64,000 bases of DNA from Gadus chalcogrammus. Taxonomy: Eukaryota; Chordata; Actinopteri; Gadiformes; Gadidae. The translations under genes and the position numbers were made by a program. The notes under the pieces are model-generated. The model saw only the letters and a list, made by a program, of their open reading frames with translations, searched no databases and was not told where the DNA came from. Below are positions 33,836 to 45,142 of the stretch, in pieces (the first letter of the stretch is position 1; the number at the start of each line of letters is the position of its first letter). Location: the NCBI RefSeq assembly GCF_026213295.1, contig NC_079427.1:26708798-26772797 (forward strand), in the 5' to 3' direction.

Positions 33836-35279
33836 GCTCCGCCTGAGCCAGGGGTTCAAAAGGAGGCAAGCATAAAGCATCGAGCACCAGGTGCAGATCC
33901 CATGCTGGGGCACGCTGTGCTCGTGGGGGTCGTAACCGCAACGCCCCCTTCAGAAAAAGGGACACCAATCTGTGGCCCCCCACTGTGTCATTATCTACCC
34001 GAGCATGTCTCGAGGAGATGGCTGCCACGTATACCCTCAGAGTAGCTGGGGCCCGGCCGCCATCCAGGAGTGACTGGAGGAACTCCAAAATCATTGGAAC
34101 TGAACAATGCACAGGGTCCTCAGCCCTGTCTGAACACCATGCCGTAAATAGCTGCCACCTATTCTCATACTGCGCCATAGAAGGCGCCCTGGCGTTCAGT
34201 ATGGTATTGCAGACATCGTCTGAGCACTCAGTCAGCAGCGGGTTGGGCCCTGCAGCGGCCAGACCCATAGCTGTAGGCAACGAGGGTCGGGATGCCAGAT
34301 CTTGCCCTGTAACTGTGACAGGAGATCCTTCCTGTCGGGAAGGCGCTGTGGTGAACTGCTGCAGAGCCTGCGCAGCAGTGGAAACCATGTTCTCCCTGGC
34401 CAGAAGGGGGCTACCAACAGCAGTCTGTGACCCTGCTGGAGGACCCTCTGTAGCGTCGGAAAAATCAGAGGGATTGGTGGATAGGCATAGAGGGGACCCT
34501 CTGGCCAATCGTAGGCGAGAGCATCCTGACCCAGAGGGCTGCTCTCCTCTGCCCAGGAGAACCACAGGGGGCAATGGGTCGACTCCTTTGTGGCAAAAAA
34601 AAACTATGCTCTGCGATGGCACCAGGCAACTCTTCGTGAGATTCACCCGGAGACCCAGACGGGCCACATGGGAGAGAAGAAGTGTCGTGTCCAGGGCCAC
34701 CTGAGACTGGGATGGTGCACAGATGAGCCAGTCGTCCAGATATGGCAGGATCTTCATGCCCCGCGACTGTAGGGGTGAGAGGGCTGCCGCCACACACCTG
34801 GTGAACACCCGTGGGGAAAGGGAGAGGCCAAACGGGAGCACCCTGAACTGAAAACAACGCCCCTGGAAAGCAAACCGCAGAAACTGTCTGTGGTGCGGTG
34901 CTATGGGAACGTGAAAGTAGGCATCCTTCAGGTCTACTAATGTAAACCACTCCCCCCTGGCAACAGTACGCAGAACCTCTGCGGTGCTCAGCATGTGGAA
35001 CCTCAGGATCTTCAGGAACCTGTTTAGGCCCCTCAAGTCGAGGATAGGACGGAGTCCGCCGTCTTTCTTTGCTACCAGAAAATAAGTTGAGTAGAACCCC
35101 CCGGGTTGCAACAGGGGATCTACTGGCTCGATGGCACCCTTGTCCAGGAGGGCGGAAAGCTCCTGGGTGAGGGCTTGGGCTTTGGCCGGGTCGTGTATGA
35201 TGGTCATCTTGACCCGGCCACAGGCTGGGGGCCGGCGTCGGAACTGAAGTTTGTACCCATGGGTCAAGGTGGAAAGCAC
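33750..35279 (-). pseudogene. DIRS reverse transcriptase/RNase H region
   Basis: A 509-codon frame on the - strand. RT blocks in order are QPGGFYSTYFLVAKKDGGLR, PILDLRGLNRFLK, WFTLVDLKDAYFHVPIA (motif A with D), FRVLPFGLSLSPRVFTR (motif B) and ILPYLDDWLICAPS (motif C, YLDD). After the thumb the homologous RNase H/linker sequence shifts frame more than once; WPLQGP-type DIRS text appears at 34232-34417 in another frame. The open frame therefore continues partly in a non-native phase before rejoining at the recombinase N-terminal helices (MAQYENRWQLFTAWCSDRAE). The region is shortened compared with full DIRS pol, and the methyltransferase-like portion was not recognised. Confidence 0.88.
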
Positions 35280-35355
35280 CCACGGGTCCCTGGTGGAAGC
35301 AGCCCAATAGCTGAGTTGCTGCTGGGAAAAACATTAGACGACCGGCCCCTGATCC

Positions 35356-36906
35356 TCAACGCCGGGTCCCCCGACCTCTAAAGGTCCTGGGGGAACGACG
35401 TGCAGCATATGGGACCTGAGGCTGCCCCGAGGGCAGCCGCTCAGGGGCCCGAAAGGCCTGTGCCTGCTGCTGAGCAGGCTGTGGACGTGGGCGCTGAGCC
35501 CTAAGGTAGCCACTGGGGTGAGCCTGTGGGTGATAGCTGCGCTGTGGGGCAGCTGAAGAAACTCTAGGCCTGCTAGGAGGAGGCACACTCCTTTGAAGCA
35601 CAGATAGATGCTCGCGAGTCTTCCTGGCCTGGACTGTTCGCTCAAGCGCTTCTAGAGCTGCAGAGCCAAACAGCTCCCCAGGTTCAACTGGAACACTGCG
35701 GAGGGTTCTCCTGCACGCCTCAGCGAGAGGAGACTGTGCCAACCAAACCTGGCGGCGAGCCTGGACGAGAGTGGACATCACCCGCCCCAACTCTCTGGAC
35801 ATCAGTGCGAACGCCTGCAAAGAAGCGTCACTGAAATCGTGGGCCGGAGCACCCACTGCAACCTCCTGCAGGGATGCTGACAGAGCGAGCATCAGGTGGG
35901 ACATAGAATTGCCTATGCGTCCCATGCGTGCCGCTGCGTCATAGGCTTTGGAGAGCAGGTCATCCGTAACCTGACACTGGGGACGAGGACACCTCGCATC
36001 CGGTCTTAGAGCCTCATCAGGCGAGACAATTAAAGCGGCTATGGTCGGCTCAACTGCTGGCATGCGGTCCAAGCCAAACTTGGGTGCATCCTGCATGGCT
36101 GCCAGTGACCGACCGTCGGATGTTGCATGAGAGTGGGCTCTAGGATCCCTCCAGCATGCATGCAACTCCCTCAGATACTCCTCCGATGGAGGCACGGTAA
36201 AACTGGCGGGGGCTGGGCCACGCCTGAAGAAAGCACTGGCCGGAGCCGGCTGCGCTTGCGGCACGTCTAGCTGCAGACTGGCCAGGGCCATACGAATGAT
36301 GGCTCCCATTGAGTTGTCCTCAGAAGCACTAGTAGAGCTGCGGGTCGAAGGACGGGAGCACGCTGCGGAGGCACGGGAGGCTGCGTCCTGTAGGACCCCA
36401 TCCGGCTCGTATTCAGCAAACTCGGCAGCTGACGCTGCCAGAGAAAGCACATCTTCCTCCGGCTCCAAGGTGGCTGCCGGAGGAGCAAGGGCACCTGGCC
36501 CCCCTGCACCAGTCCCAGCCTGAAAGGCTAGGAAGAGGCACTTCATGCTTTCGAGCTCTGCCGTCAATTGGCCTACCTTGGAGGCAAGCCCGGACTCCCT
36601 AACCTTCTTCCTAGAAGTGGGGCCTGCGGTCACCGCAGCCCGACGTTGTGAGCAACCATCCTGGGCTGGATTACGTCGCTGGGCTGGGGGCAACAGTTCG
36701 GGGGGCGAAACAAGGCCCAACCGTTGTTCCACCTCAGCTAATCTAGCAACTCTAACTGCCCGAGGCATAAAACTGCAGTTCATGCAGGGATCATCTGAAA
36801 GACCCTCCTTCAGATGCCCGAGGCCAAGACATGAGGGACACAACTCATGGCCATCCTCAATCTGCAGAGGAGCCATACAGGCCGAGCATGAGTGGTCGCC
36901 AACCAT
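35356..36906 (-). CDS. DIRS gag-like protein
   Basis: An open frame of about 516 codons from the ATG at 36906 (MVGDHSCSACMAPLQIEDGH). The N-terminus carries a Cys/His cluster (C-x2-C ... H-x3-C-x2-C-x5-H, ending CPSCLGLGH) that is standard for vertebrate DIRS gag-like proteins. A predicted helical segment follows (KVGQLTAELESMKCLFLAFQ, about residues 140-160), then a Pro/Ala/Ser-rich linker and an Arg/Pro/Gln-rich basic tail suited to nucleic-acid binding. No stop interrupts it, in contrast to the damaged pol. It would package element RNA in the cytoplasm. A longer frame to 37059 exists, but the downstream ATG places the zinc cluster at the N-terminus as in relatives. Confidence 0.85.
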   Translation of the reverse strand: MVGDHSCSACMAPLQIEDGHELCPSCLGLGHLKEGLSDDPCMNCSFMPRAVRVARLAEVEQRLGLVSPPELLPPAQRRNPAQDGCSQRRAAVTAGPTSRKKVRESGLASKVGQLTAELESMKCLFLAFQAGTGAGGPGALAPPAATLEPEEDVLSLAASAAEFAEYEPDGVLQDAASRASAACSRPSTRSSTSASEDNSMGAIIRMALASLQLDVPQAQPAPASAFFRRGPAPASFTVPPSEEYLRELHACWRDPRAHSHATSDGRSLAAMQDAPKFGLDRMPAVEPTIAALIVSPDEALRPDARCPRPQCQVTDDLLSKAYDAAARMGRIGNSMSHLMLALSASLQEVAVGAPAHDFSDASLQAFALMSRELGRVMSTLVQARRQVWLAQSPLAEACRRTLRSVPVEPGELFGSAALEALERTVQARKTREHLSVLQRSVPPPSRPRVSSAAPQRSYHPQAHPSGYLRAQRPRPQPAQQQAQAFRAPERLPSGQPQVPYAARRSPRTFRGRGTRR

Positions 36907-37895
36907 GTTGACAACCAGAAAAAATAACACTGTATAAAGCAAGAAACAATAGACACTGGGAGAGGGGGCGAAAACACAACCTTCACCAATGGATATATGA
37001 ACAGAAAAAAACCCAGACAAGTTGGCCTCAGCGGGAACGCTGCTACCAACTACAGTCACACCTCTGCTGGGAGCGGGAGCGAGAGCACTGCCTTCACCAG
37101 TTGAGGGTAGCGGTCAGAACGAAACGTAGATAATAATAAGTGCAGTATAAATGCCGGGAGAGGGAGCGAAAGCACAGCCTTCACTGACAAATATTGGCGG
37201 GATAACAGCCCAGACAGTTAGCCTCAGCGGGAGCACTGCTACTAACTACAAGGCTAAATATAACTATAAATGCTGGGAGCGGGAGCGAAAAACACTGCCT
37301 TCACCAGTTAACACAAAGCGGGCACAACCGAGTTGGCACCGAGGTAAAATGTACCTAAGCCGGGAGTGGGAGCGCACACACTGCCGTCACCAATAGCAAC
37401 GATACACAACTTGAAATTAAGTGATAAGCGCAATACAAACGCCGGCAGAACTTAAATGATAAGCGCAGTACAAACGCCGGGAGAGGGAGCGGGTACACTG
37501 CCTTCACCGAAACATGAAATTATAACAAAGTAAATTTATACAGCCGAGGGAGATGCGTTCCACGCAATCCGAACCTCTCGGCGGGTCCGTTGCGGCCTTT
37601 AGAGGGTGAGCAGCTCACGGCTCTGACAATATGTCGCAAGGCCACCAGCAACGAACGATCAATGATAATAATAGCCAATTAGCTTTTAGATTAGCAAGGT
37701 GATACGATACCTGCGAAGCGAGAAGATGAAAGGAACAGATCCTCTGATGTCACCGGAAGATATAGGCTGTCCGGAGCTCATCAGGGGTCACAGGTGACTT
37801 TGTTGATATTAGGTACTCGAACTGCGCATGCGCGAGACGGATAAATCCAGTGCTTGAAGCACCGCCTCTAGCGGTCAGTAAGGATGAAATAGAAC

Positions 37896-38023
37896 ATGGA
37901 GGAGAGTGAACGTGACAATTCTGAATAGGAGAAGGACTCCCACGACCAGCCAAGACAAAGTGAGGTCATACCTAAAAGAGGGGCTACGAAATAGGCCTTT
38001 CCATGTGGTCACTTTATATAAAC
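37896..38023 (+). pseudogene. hAT transposase N-terminal remnant (BED-finger start)
   Basis: ATG at 37896 gives MEESERDNSE and then a stop. Beyond it another stretch reads SEVIPKRGATK, the lead-in to a BED zinc finger in fish hAT transposases. The DIRS element sits immediately upstream of this ATG and a MITE follows at 38026, so only a trace of the gene remains. Confidence 0.6.
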
Positions 38024-38025
38024 TA

Positions 38026-38491
38026 CCGTAATTTTCGGACTATAAGACGCGCCTTTTTTTTCTTATTTTTCGATTCTGCGGCTTATATAACGGTGCGGCA
38101 GAGGACAGCTGATTTGGAACGGAACAACAGCTGTTCGCTTTCAAGGAGAAAAACTAAGGAACTTCAACCTACTTAGGCCTACTAATTAACCTTCAAAAGC
38201 TATTAAATCTTCAACAAAATATGCAGATACTGTCAAAATCGGTTCCAGGGAGTATATAGGGATTATTAATGTTGTTTTTGATGGTGTTTTTTTCTGGAAC
38301 GAGTATTCGAATATTCGCTCGGAAAAACCAACGTGTATTTAAAGCCTGAAAAATGGCATTTGGGCCAGCCCTAATGGTAATTAAACATTAAAACACCTGT
38401 GGTTTATAGTCCAGTGCGGCTTATGTACACATCATTCAATTTAGGTGCTGCGGCTTATACTCCGGTGCGCCTTATAGTGCGGAAAATACGT
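38026..38491. mobile_element. MITE with CCGTAATTTTCGGACTATAA ends
   Basis: TA followed by CCGTAATTTTCGGACTATAA at 38026, and CTTATAGTGCGGAAAATACG near 38490, form terminal inverted repeats. The GTGCGGCTTATA and TGCGGCTTATACTCCGGTGC subterminal motifs are well known from a fish Tc1/mariner-like MITE family. It lies inside the hAT element. Confidence 0.8.
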
Positions 38492-38610
38492 TATTTATTC
38501 ATTGAATTCACAGAAAATGTGCTATATCGTGATATATATCGTTATCGGAATATGAATGACCTATATCGGGATATTATATTTTGGTCATATCGCCCAGCCC
38601 TACTGATCAA

Positions 38611-39423
38611 GTACAAGTACACACTCTACAGCTCTAGTTGTACACACTAATGTTAGTGTTGTTGTATTCAGGTTACTCGTGTGTCTAGGTACGTGGGATG
38701 ACATCATGGTTGTAAAGGGTTAGCCTGCAGTTAGCCCTGTGGAGACTGTCATTAAGCAGGTTCCCTGTGCTATGCTAACCATAGGGCCGGTCTGAGCGTG
38801 TTCCCGATAAGAGCAAGATGACATGATGACGGTGGTCAGCAACACCGTCATCATCATTACCGGGCCTCCTTCACACACCCATAAGGGGGAACACACAGCT
38901 CACATTGACAAATGGTCTCCAACCTTCATTCCTGAACATTAGCTCCAGGGGGGTATATCCTGCTCACATCAGATTGTGATGACGTGGTGGTGATGAGGAT
39001 GGTGATACCGGTGATGATGATTTCATTATATTGATACTGAATAATGTGTTATTGAGCATATTGGATGGCAGGTTGTGAATCTCTTTTAGTGATAATAGAC
39101 TGTGTTGGAAATGAAGTGCGAGGTTCTTACCTTGTAATTAAATACAGTTGTTTACGGCTCAACATGTATGATTTGTTCCCGCTATTATAAGCAGTGAAGC
39201 TGCTCACTATTCTATGGAGAACTTCTTTGCCGTTGCAGTTAAGATATATGCATATCTTTACTGACCTGATGCTGAGGAATCCATTGCTTGCTCTCTCTGC
39301 CCGCCAGGCTCTGCCTGTTAGTTCTCTACTGACCAGCCACCACTCATGGGCTAGGATCAGGCTGCTCCGTACCTATTTTAGTCCATCTCGTATATTAACC
39401 AGTTAAATGGGTACCTACAATAT
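38611..39423 (+). other. ube2g2 intron sequence, nothing recognised
   Basis: No coding or repeat feature is supported. A short local palindrome (GACGGTGGTCAGCAACACCGTC, about 38829-38850) is the only structure seen. Confidence 0.5.
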
Positions 39424-39990
39424 TCAGTTCTAGTATTGATGATCATGGGAAGGTTCCAGTTCATCTAAAGGGTGTGCATCTCTACAATTACAATTAGGGC
39501 ATTTAGCAGACGCTTTTATCCAAAGCGACTGACATCGGATAATACACACATTGACACACCGACGGCAGTGTCAACCATGCAAGGCGACAGCCAGCTCGTC
39601 AGGATCAGTTAGGGTTAAGTGCCTTGCTTAGGGACACATCAACACTCAGCTAGGAGGAGCTGGGGATCGAACTAGCAACCTGAGCTATGCTGACCCATCT
39701 CTAGTACTGATGATCATGGGTATGTTCTAGTTTATCCACAGGGTGTGTATCTCTAGTAGTGGTGATCATGGGTATTTTCCAGTTTATCTACAGGGTGTGT
39801 AACTCTAGTAGTGATGATCATGGGTATGATCCAGTTTATCCACAGGATGTGTATCTCTAGTAGTGATGATCATGGGTATGTTCTAGTTTATCCACAGGGT
39901 GTGTATCTCTAGTAGTGATGATCATAGGTATGTTCCAGTTTATCCACAGGGTGTGTATCTCTAGTAGTGATGGTCATGGGTATGTTCCAG
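39424..39990 (+). repeat. 52-bp tandem copies of the ube2g2 exon boundary (pseudo-acceptors)
   Basis: About seven units of GTGATGATCATGGGTATGTT + CCAGTTTATCCACAGGGTGTGTATCTCTAG precede the true exon. The last unit becomes the real acceptor and exon start (TTCCAG then TTTATCCAGACGGCCGGGTG at 39991). Each upstream unit thus holds a copy of the 3' splice site and the first bases of the exon. A SINE interrupts the array at about 39490-39700. Confidence 0.92.
39490..39700 (-). repeat. tRNA-related SINE with the common fish 3' tail
   Basis: On the - strand it has a B-box-like GTTCGATCCCC, a body with GTGTCCCTAAGCAAGGCACT, and the tail GCTTTGGATAAAAGCGTCTG that is widespread at the 3' ends of teleost SINEs and LINEs. 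The body is related to that of the SINEs at 26-232, but the tail is different. Confidence 0.8.
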
Positions 39991-40131
39991 TTTATCCAGA
40001 CGGCCGGGTGTGTATCTCCATCCTGCACGCCCCGGGTGACGACCCCATGGGCTACGAGAGCAGTGCTGAGAGATGGAGCCCAGTGCAGAGTGTGGAGAAG
40101 ATTCTGCTGTCTGTGGTCAGCATGCTGGCAG
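39991..40131 (+). CDS. ube2g2: ube2g2 coding exon with the E2 active-site cysteine
   Basis: From the TTCCAG acceptor the frame gives [20 protein letters not shown] followed by [20 protein letters not shown] and VVSMLA, ending at a GTACCT donor. This is the catalytic segment of UBE2G2. The Cys of GRVCISIL accepts ubiquitin. The [17 protein letters not shown] loop is the acidic insertion that marks the G-type and R-type E2s. Phase 1 in and phase 1 out match the neighbouring exons (split Ile before, split Glu after). No disabling change is seen. The acceptor is the last of a series of near-identical tandem copies. Confidence 0.96.
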
Positions 40132-40215
40132 GTACCTACCTACCGGTCTGTCTGCCTGTCTGTCTGTGGACAGCATGCTAGACGGTCCCCCTCTTGAATG
40201 TGTGACTGTCTTTAG

Positions 40216-40328
40216 AGCCCAACGATGAGAGCGGTGCCAACGTGGACGCGTCTAAGATGTGGAGAGAAGACCGCCTGCAGTTCAACCAGCTGGCCCAGCA
40301 GGTGGTCCGCAGGTCCCTGGGCCTCTAG
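40216..40328 (+). CDS. ube2g2: ube2g2 last coding exon
   Basis: After a TCTTTAG acceptor the frame gives EPNDESGANVDASKMWREDR (codon split with the exon before) and LQFNQLAQQVVRRSLGL, then TAG at 40326-40328. This is the C-terminal helix of UBE2G2, ending at the conserved SLGL. The intron before it is only 84 bp. The protein part present in this window corresponds to roughly residues 50-165 of the usual 165. The C-terminal residues are slightly diverged from mammals (LQFNQLAQQVVRR), as expected for a fish copy. Confidence 0.96.
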
Positions 40329-40660
<332 letters not shown>

Positions 40661-40789
40661 AATACCTCTTACCTCTTTTAGTGTGCATGCGTTTCTTTGT
40701 GTCTGTGTAAGAAACTACTGGTATATGTGTTTTTTTCAACCTTGTGGATAAACACCAGGTTTCTCCTTGCTAGGTGCTACTGTAGCAAG

Positions 40790-41500
40790 CTTACTGTACG
40801 TCCACACCAGAAGCGAATTGAGCGACCAAATCGCTGGAAGTCATTCACTTTCTATGGGCAAGAGCGACCAAAGCGACCAACGCTACCAGCGGCCAAAGTT
40901 CAGCGACCAGAGCGTCAAAAGAAAGTTGAAAACGTTTTAACTTTATGCAAATGACGCGCTTCAGCGGCCAAACACTGACAGCCAATCGGAATGTAGACGC
41001 TCTTCGCTTGCGTGGATCCCAAGGAACACCGGCAGGCACTTTGGTTCCTACCTACCTTTATTCACTCACTGAACAAAATGTCGGCTGAAGTATTAATCGC
41101 GGCTGTAACTGGGCACCCGGTGTTGTACGACCCAACCCTTTTTCAGTTCAGAGATCGAAACGCCATAGTGGTTTGGATACCAAGTGATGATAAGCGGGAG
41201 TATTTATACATACGTTCGTATTTAAGCGGGAATCATTTTCATTTGCTCTCCATGCCACCAATCTAACCAACCAATCGCGTGTAGCATGCTTTAAACAAAA
41301 CCAAAAAAGTTTTTGAAATCGTCACATAAACAAACTAATCGACAAGACGAGGGATACATGACAAGGGATATATCTCTTGTCTTTTATCCCTCTATTCCCC
41401 ACTATTCACGGAGCCTGAGGTGAATAATTGTTAATTAAATAGTCTAGATAGATAGATAGCCTCGTCAAGTCTTTATTAATACCAAACGACACAAATCGTC
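40790..41500. mobile_element. Harbinger-like element remnant with MADF gene
   Basis: Begins with TACGTCCACACCAGAAGCGA and a series of AGCGACCA repeats, followed by a short MADF coding frame. The right end was not identified, so it may be truncated. Confidence 0.5.
41078..41266 (+). pseudogene. Truncated MADF-domain protein
   Basis: From the ATG at 41078 the frame gives MSAEVLIAAVTGHPVLYDPT, the opening of a MADF domain (L-I-x-x-V-x-x-x-P-V-L-Y-D), for about 28 residues. It then changes to unrelated sequence and stops at 41266. It is the third such accessory-gene fragment in the window, after 28190 and 30708. It has no transposase partner. Confidence 0.65.
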
Positions 41501-41753
41501 GGGAATCCATTTAGGTGGTTCGGCCCACACAGGACAGTGGCGCCTCCAGAAAATTATTCCAGGGGTGGCCAGTGGGGGCCACAGCAAATCTTAGGGTGGC
41601 ATACTAAAAAAAACAAAAAACATAACCCAATTTAAAGGTTGGGTATGGGATTTGCGAAACGCCAGCAGATTTTGAAAATACACAACTCAAATGGTCCTAC
41701 CCCCTCTCCTTCAACGCTGACTCTGACTCCACCCATTCCAAGTACCTGGACGC

Positions 41754-42604
41754 TAGGGATGGGCAAAATGATTCTTTTCCGGGAACTAGTTCTTTCAGTT
41801 CAGTTCACTATAACGATTCGTTTATTTGATTCGTTCGTTTTGATTCGTTCGTTACGTCAGATTACATCTTAAAAAAAATAAAAAATAAAAAAACGTATTT
41901 TTATAAAAAAAAATTTTTTAAATTGGTCATGGGTCCGGATAGGACCGTCAAGACCGCAGTCCGCAGTTTGCAGATGCCTGCTATTTAGTATGTCCAACGT
42001 CCCACCAATATTTATACCTCTTACTTACTCTATATTTCATTCATGGTTTTACATTTATAATTTTATTTTACTTTACATTTAATTCTTCATTGTTCAGGCA
42101 TTACCGAACTTGCATGGTCATAAATAAAAAATACGAACTGCAGTTTAATTTCTTTGTTTGTTCTAAAGTTGACGTAGAATGGAGCAAAGACTCCTGGGAT
42201 TGGGAAATGCGTTTATCCAATAAACAGATGGAGGTCAAGTCTATTTTCGAAAAAATGTAGGGGGATATATGAGTCGAATGGTATGACCCAAGATACGTCA
42301 GACAGAGAAAGCGCGCATATTCGACGGTACCGCCTTGTCATTGGTTTACCCAGGTGCCATTCCAACACCATTGCTACCTCTCATTGGCTGAATCTTTGAG
42401 AAAGTTGTAGACTCAATCAATGGAAGTCGCGGGGAGACGGAGCTCTGTTCGTTTGTATATTTTATTTACGTGACCATATGTTTGGTTTATGTTAAAAAAA
42501 AAGAATCAAAGAACCAGTTCTTCTTGTTTTGGGGAACCAGTTCTTGTCGTTCACGTTCGGGATTCGTTCGTTGTAACGAATCAGTCGCGACCGACACATC
42601 CCTA
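41754..42604. mobile_element. hAT MITE, TAGGGATGGGCAAA ends, perfect 8-bp target duplication
   Basis: The left end is TAGGGATGGGCAAAATGATT and the right end is CCGACACATCCCTA. CTGGACGC lies directly outside both ends (41746-41753 and 42605-42612). Internal ATTCGTTCGTT motifs are mirrored at both sides. There is no coding capacity. Confidence 0.9.
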
Positions 42605-42612
42605 CTGGACGC

Positions 42613-42789
42613 GCAATCATGCACGAGCGCGAACAGAGATGCGCGAGAGCGAGCCAGGCTAGCGTAGGTTTTCGTTTAACAACATGGCACTACATTCAGC
42701 TGTAAATTGCACCCAGTACCGCGGGAAGTAGGGGTGCTGGGGGTGCTGCAACACCCCCTGTCCGAGGCCCTGTCTTATCACAGAAAACG
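42613..42789. other. Unassigned GC-richer sequence between two elements
   Basis: Holds the other half of the target site of the MITE at 41754-42604 and an AACACCCCCTGTCCGAGG stretch at the 3' side of the hAT pseudogene. It may be part of the hAT element's noncoding end. Confidence 0.4.
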
Positions 42790-44114
42790 ATCATTTCTAA
42801 AAACAAGTGAATCCACAAGGGTAACCGCTACACCCAAATTCAGTTGTGGGGACTGTAAAGCATCAGACAGATACTTAATCTTACCAAAAACTTGTGTCAT
42901 TGTCAGAAGGAGGGCAATGAACTGGAGATCTATTTGTGCCAACAGACCTCTTGCTTCAGTAGCCCTGTCACCATTTCTCTCTTCAGAGTCTTTTCAGTAG
43001 GCACATGATAGCCGGCAGTCTATCCTTAACCGTTTTGCATGCATTGTACCGACATGCCCACCGTGTCTCTATCAGTCTTTGTAATTCTCTTGGTGCCCCC
43101 TGATACATTTCTCTCTGTACCTCTAGCCACTTTTGATGTACATGGGACCCTGACACAAAAACATAGAGCCTCTGCAAAAGAGAAAAAAAACAATCTGCTT
43201 CATTGAGGCATTTCACACTGTCAACTAATACCAAATTGAAGCAGTGTGCATTGCAGTGCACATAGAAGGCTAATGGGGCCTCTGCCTTAATCCGTGCCTG
43301 GACACCTGTGTTTTTCCCACTCATGACAGAGGCCCCATCATAACCCTGTCCTACTAAGTGATTTCTGTAATCAAGTCCATACTTTTGCATTAATTGTATA
43401 ATTTTCTGTGAAAGTGATGCAGCATCCAGGCGCTCTGGAGCTTCGAAGGCCAGAAAGCTTTCCAATATAGAGCCGTTATAGTAGTACCTAATTACAAAGG
43501 ACATCTGTTCCTTCTTACTGATATCTTTTGTTTCATCAACCATAATGCTGAAGGCCTCACTTTGAGCAACTTCATTAATTATAGAGTTGCGCACCATTTC
43601 TGCTAGGCAGTCCAGCATTTCGTTTTGAGTTCCGTGACCCAAGTGGCATTCTTTTGACTTTTCATTTTTTTATCCACTAATTTGTCATGTTTGGCCACCA
43701 GTTCCATGATGGTGAGGAAATTTCCTCTGTTTTCACCATGTTTCTCATCATGAGCTCTTTGAGCAATATTCTGTGTTGCAGTTAGAAGTAGGGTGTCACC
43801 TATAGTTTTAACATATTCACGGTTCTCTTTGATTAATTGTTCATGTCCTGAGCTCAGGGAGGCAGAGATGCTTTGTGGCATTTGGTCTTTCTTTATTATC
43901 CAGGAAAACATGGCATTTCTATGGGATTCTGATTTTGCATGTGCAGCAAATCCACCATCTCTGAATGTAGCTTTCTTCCAGTGCTTAAACCCTTCCGCTG
44001 TATATGCAGAATCCCTTGAAGAGGGAAGACTGAAATGCCGACAGGCATAACAGAAGGCAGCGTCTTTACTTTGGGAGTACTCAAGCCATTTATGGACAGT
44101 GTACCAGTCTTTTG

Positions 44115-44670
44115 CCGCTTTTCCACCTGCACATGTAGCTCGACTCGACACGACACGACTCGACACGACTCGACACGGTAGCAGCGCGGGTGCTTTTCCA
44201 CCGCAAATAGTACCTCCGCGACGTGGGCGGGGTCGTTTGCGCGAAAGGGCCGTGACGTATTTTTGTACGCGACGCAAACAACACCTACGTAACCCACACA
44301 TGGACAGAACCCACATAACAACAATGGAGAACATCGATGCGATGGTATTCGTGTTCGTATTATTAGCTGGCATGTTGAAGAAGTGGAATATGTTGGCTGC
44401 GGCGCTACTATGGCTGTTCTATCGTTACCAGCATGGTTGCCATGTCGCTCTCGTGACTTCGTCACACTCTCTGGCCAATCAGTGGCCGGCCGTCTGCCGA
44501 CGTCACCTTTTAGCATCGGCTCAGCCGCTTGGAACCTAGAGCGAGGCGGTACTAGAAAAAGCAGCCACTTGAGGTACTAGATCGCGGTGGAAACGCAAAA
44601 AAGGCGAGCTGAGTCGAGTCGAGTCGAGTCGTGTCGAGCTGGTACCATGCAGTGGAAAAGCGGCATTTGA
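44115..44670. mobile_element. Harbinger-like MITE inside the hAT coding exon
   Basis: GCCGCTTTTCCACCTGCACA at 44116 and CATGCAGTGGAAAAGCGGC near 44669 are inverted ends with subterminal CTCGACTCGACACGAC repeats on both sides. Removing it rejoins the hAT reading (SFIK to DWYTVHKW) in frame. The flanks AAA/AAT suggest a 3-bp duplication with one difference. Confidence 0.85.
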
Positions 44671-45142
44671 TGAAGCTCCTTCTTTGACCGCCTACAAGGG
44701 TCCGAGGGAAGAATCTGAGCTGTGGTTGTTTGGGTCCTTCTGCTCTTGACTGGGATATATCTAGGATGAATCACAAGGGAAATTATCACTTTGATTACTA
44801 AAAAGAAGCATAAGAATACATTCCTCCAGATCAACCACCGATTTACTGTACAACAGAACATGAATATGTAATAACTCATAATTCAAAGTTGACAAGCTAA
44901 AGCAATATATTTATCTCTACATTGGTATTGGTATACATTGGTCTGACATCAATTTTAGGTTCTGGACCATTTAATTTACACTACTCCAGATCACTTAACC
45001 TCAGTAGCATTTTATACTGACAAAAAGTTCACATGCTACACCCATGTATAATCTTCCTCATATTCAACTGCAAATCTACCCTCTCCCCTGTGGATTTCAT
45101 ACACTCAGCCGACGATAGAATTCACAATTTTAAGGTCATGAT

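Larger units (their letters stand above)
32866..37894 (-). mobile_element. DIRS-type tyrosine-recombinase retrotransposon
   Basis: Inverted terminal repeats of about 165 bp (32871-33040 and 37735-37894) share GATGAGCTCCGGACAGCCTA and GCGCATGCGCAGTTCGAGTA. An internal complementary region (about 33088-33185) joins sequence complementary to both extreme ends. That is the hallmark of DIRS elements, which replicate through circles. All genes are on the - strand in the order gag-like, RT/RNase H, tyrosine recombinase. There is no LTR and no target duplication, as expected. Frameshifts in the pol region suggest a dead or old copy. Confidence 0.93.
32672..38602. mobile_element. hAT element with 8-bp target duplication, hosting a DIRS element and a MITE
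   Basis: The left end is TAGGGCTGGGCGATATGACG at 32672 and the right end is GTCATATCGCCCAGCCCTA at 38602. CTGATCAA occurs immediately outside both ends (32664-32671 and 38603-38610), a perfect 8-bp duplication typical of hAT. Subterminal CGATATATATCG repeats lie at both sides. A transposase start survives at 37896 but is stopped. Most of the length is a DIRS retrotransposon plus a small MITE that inserted later. The whole lies in the ube2g2 intron. Confidence 0.92.
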
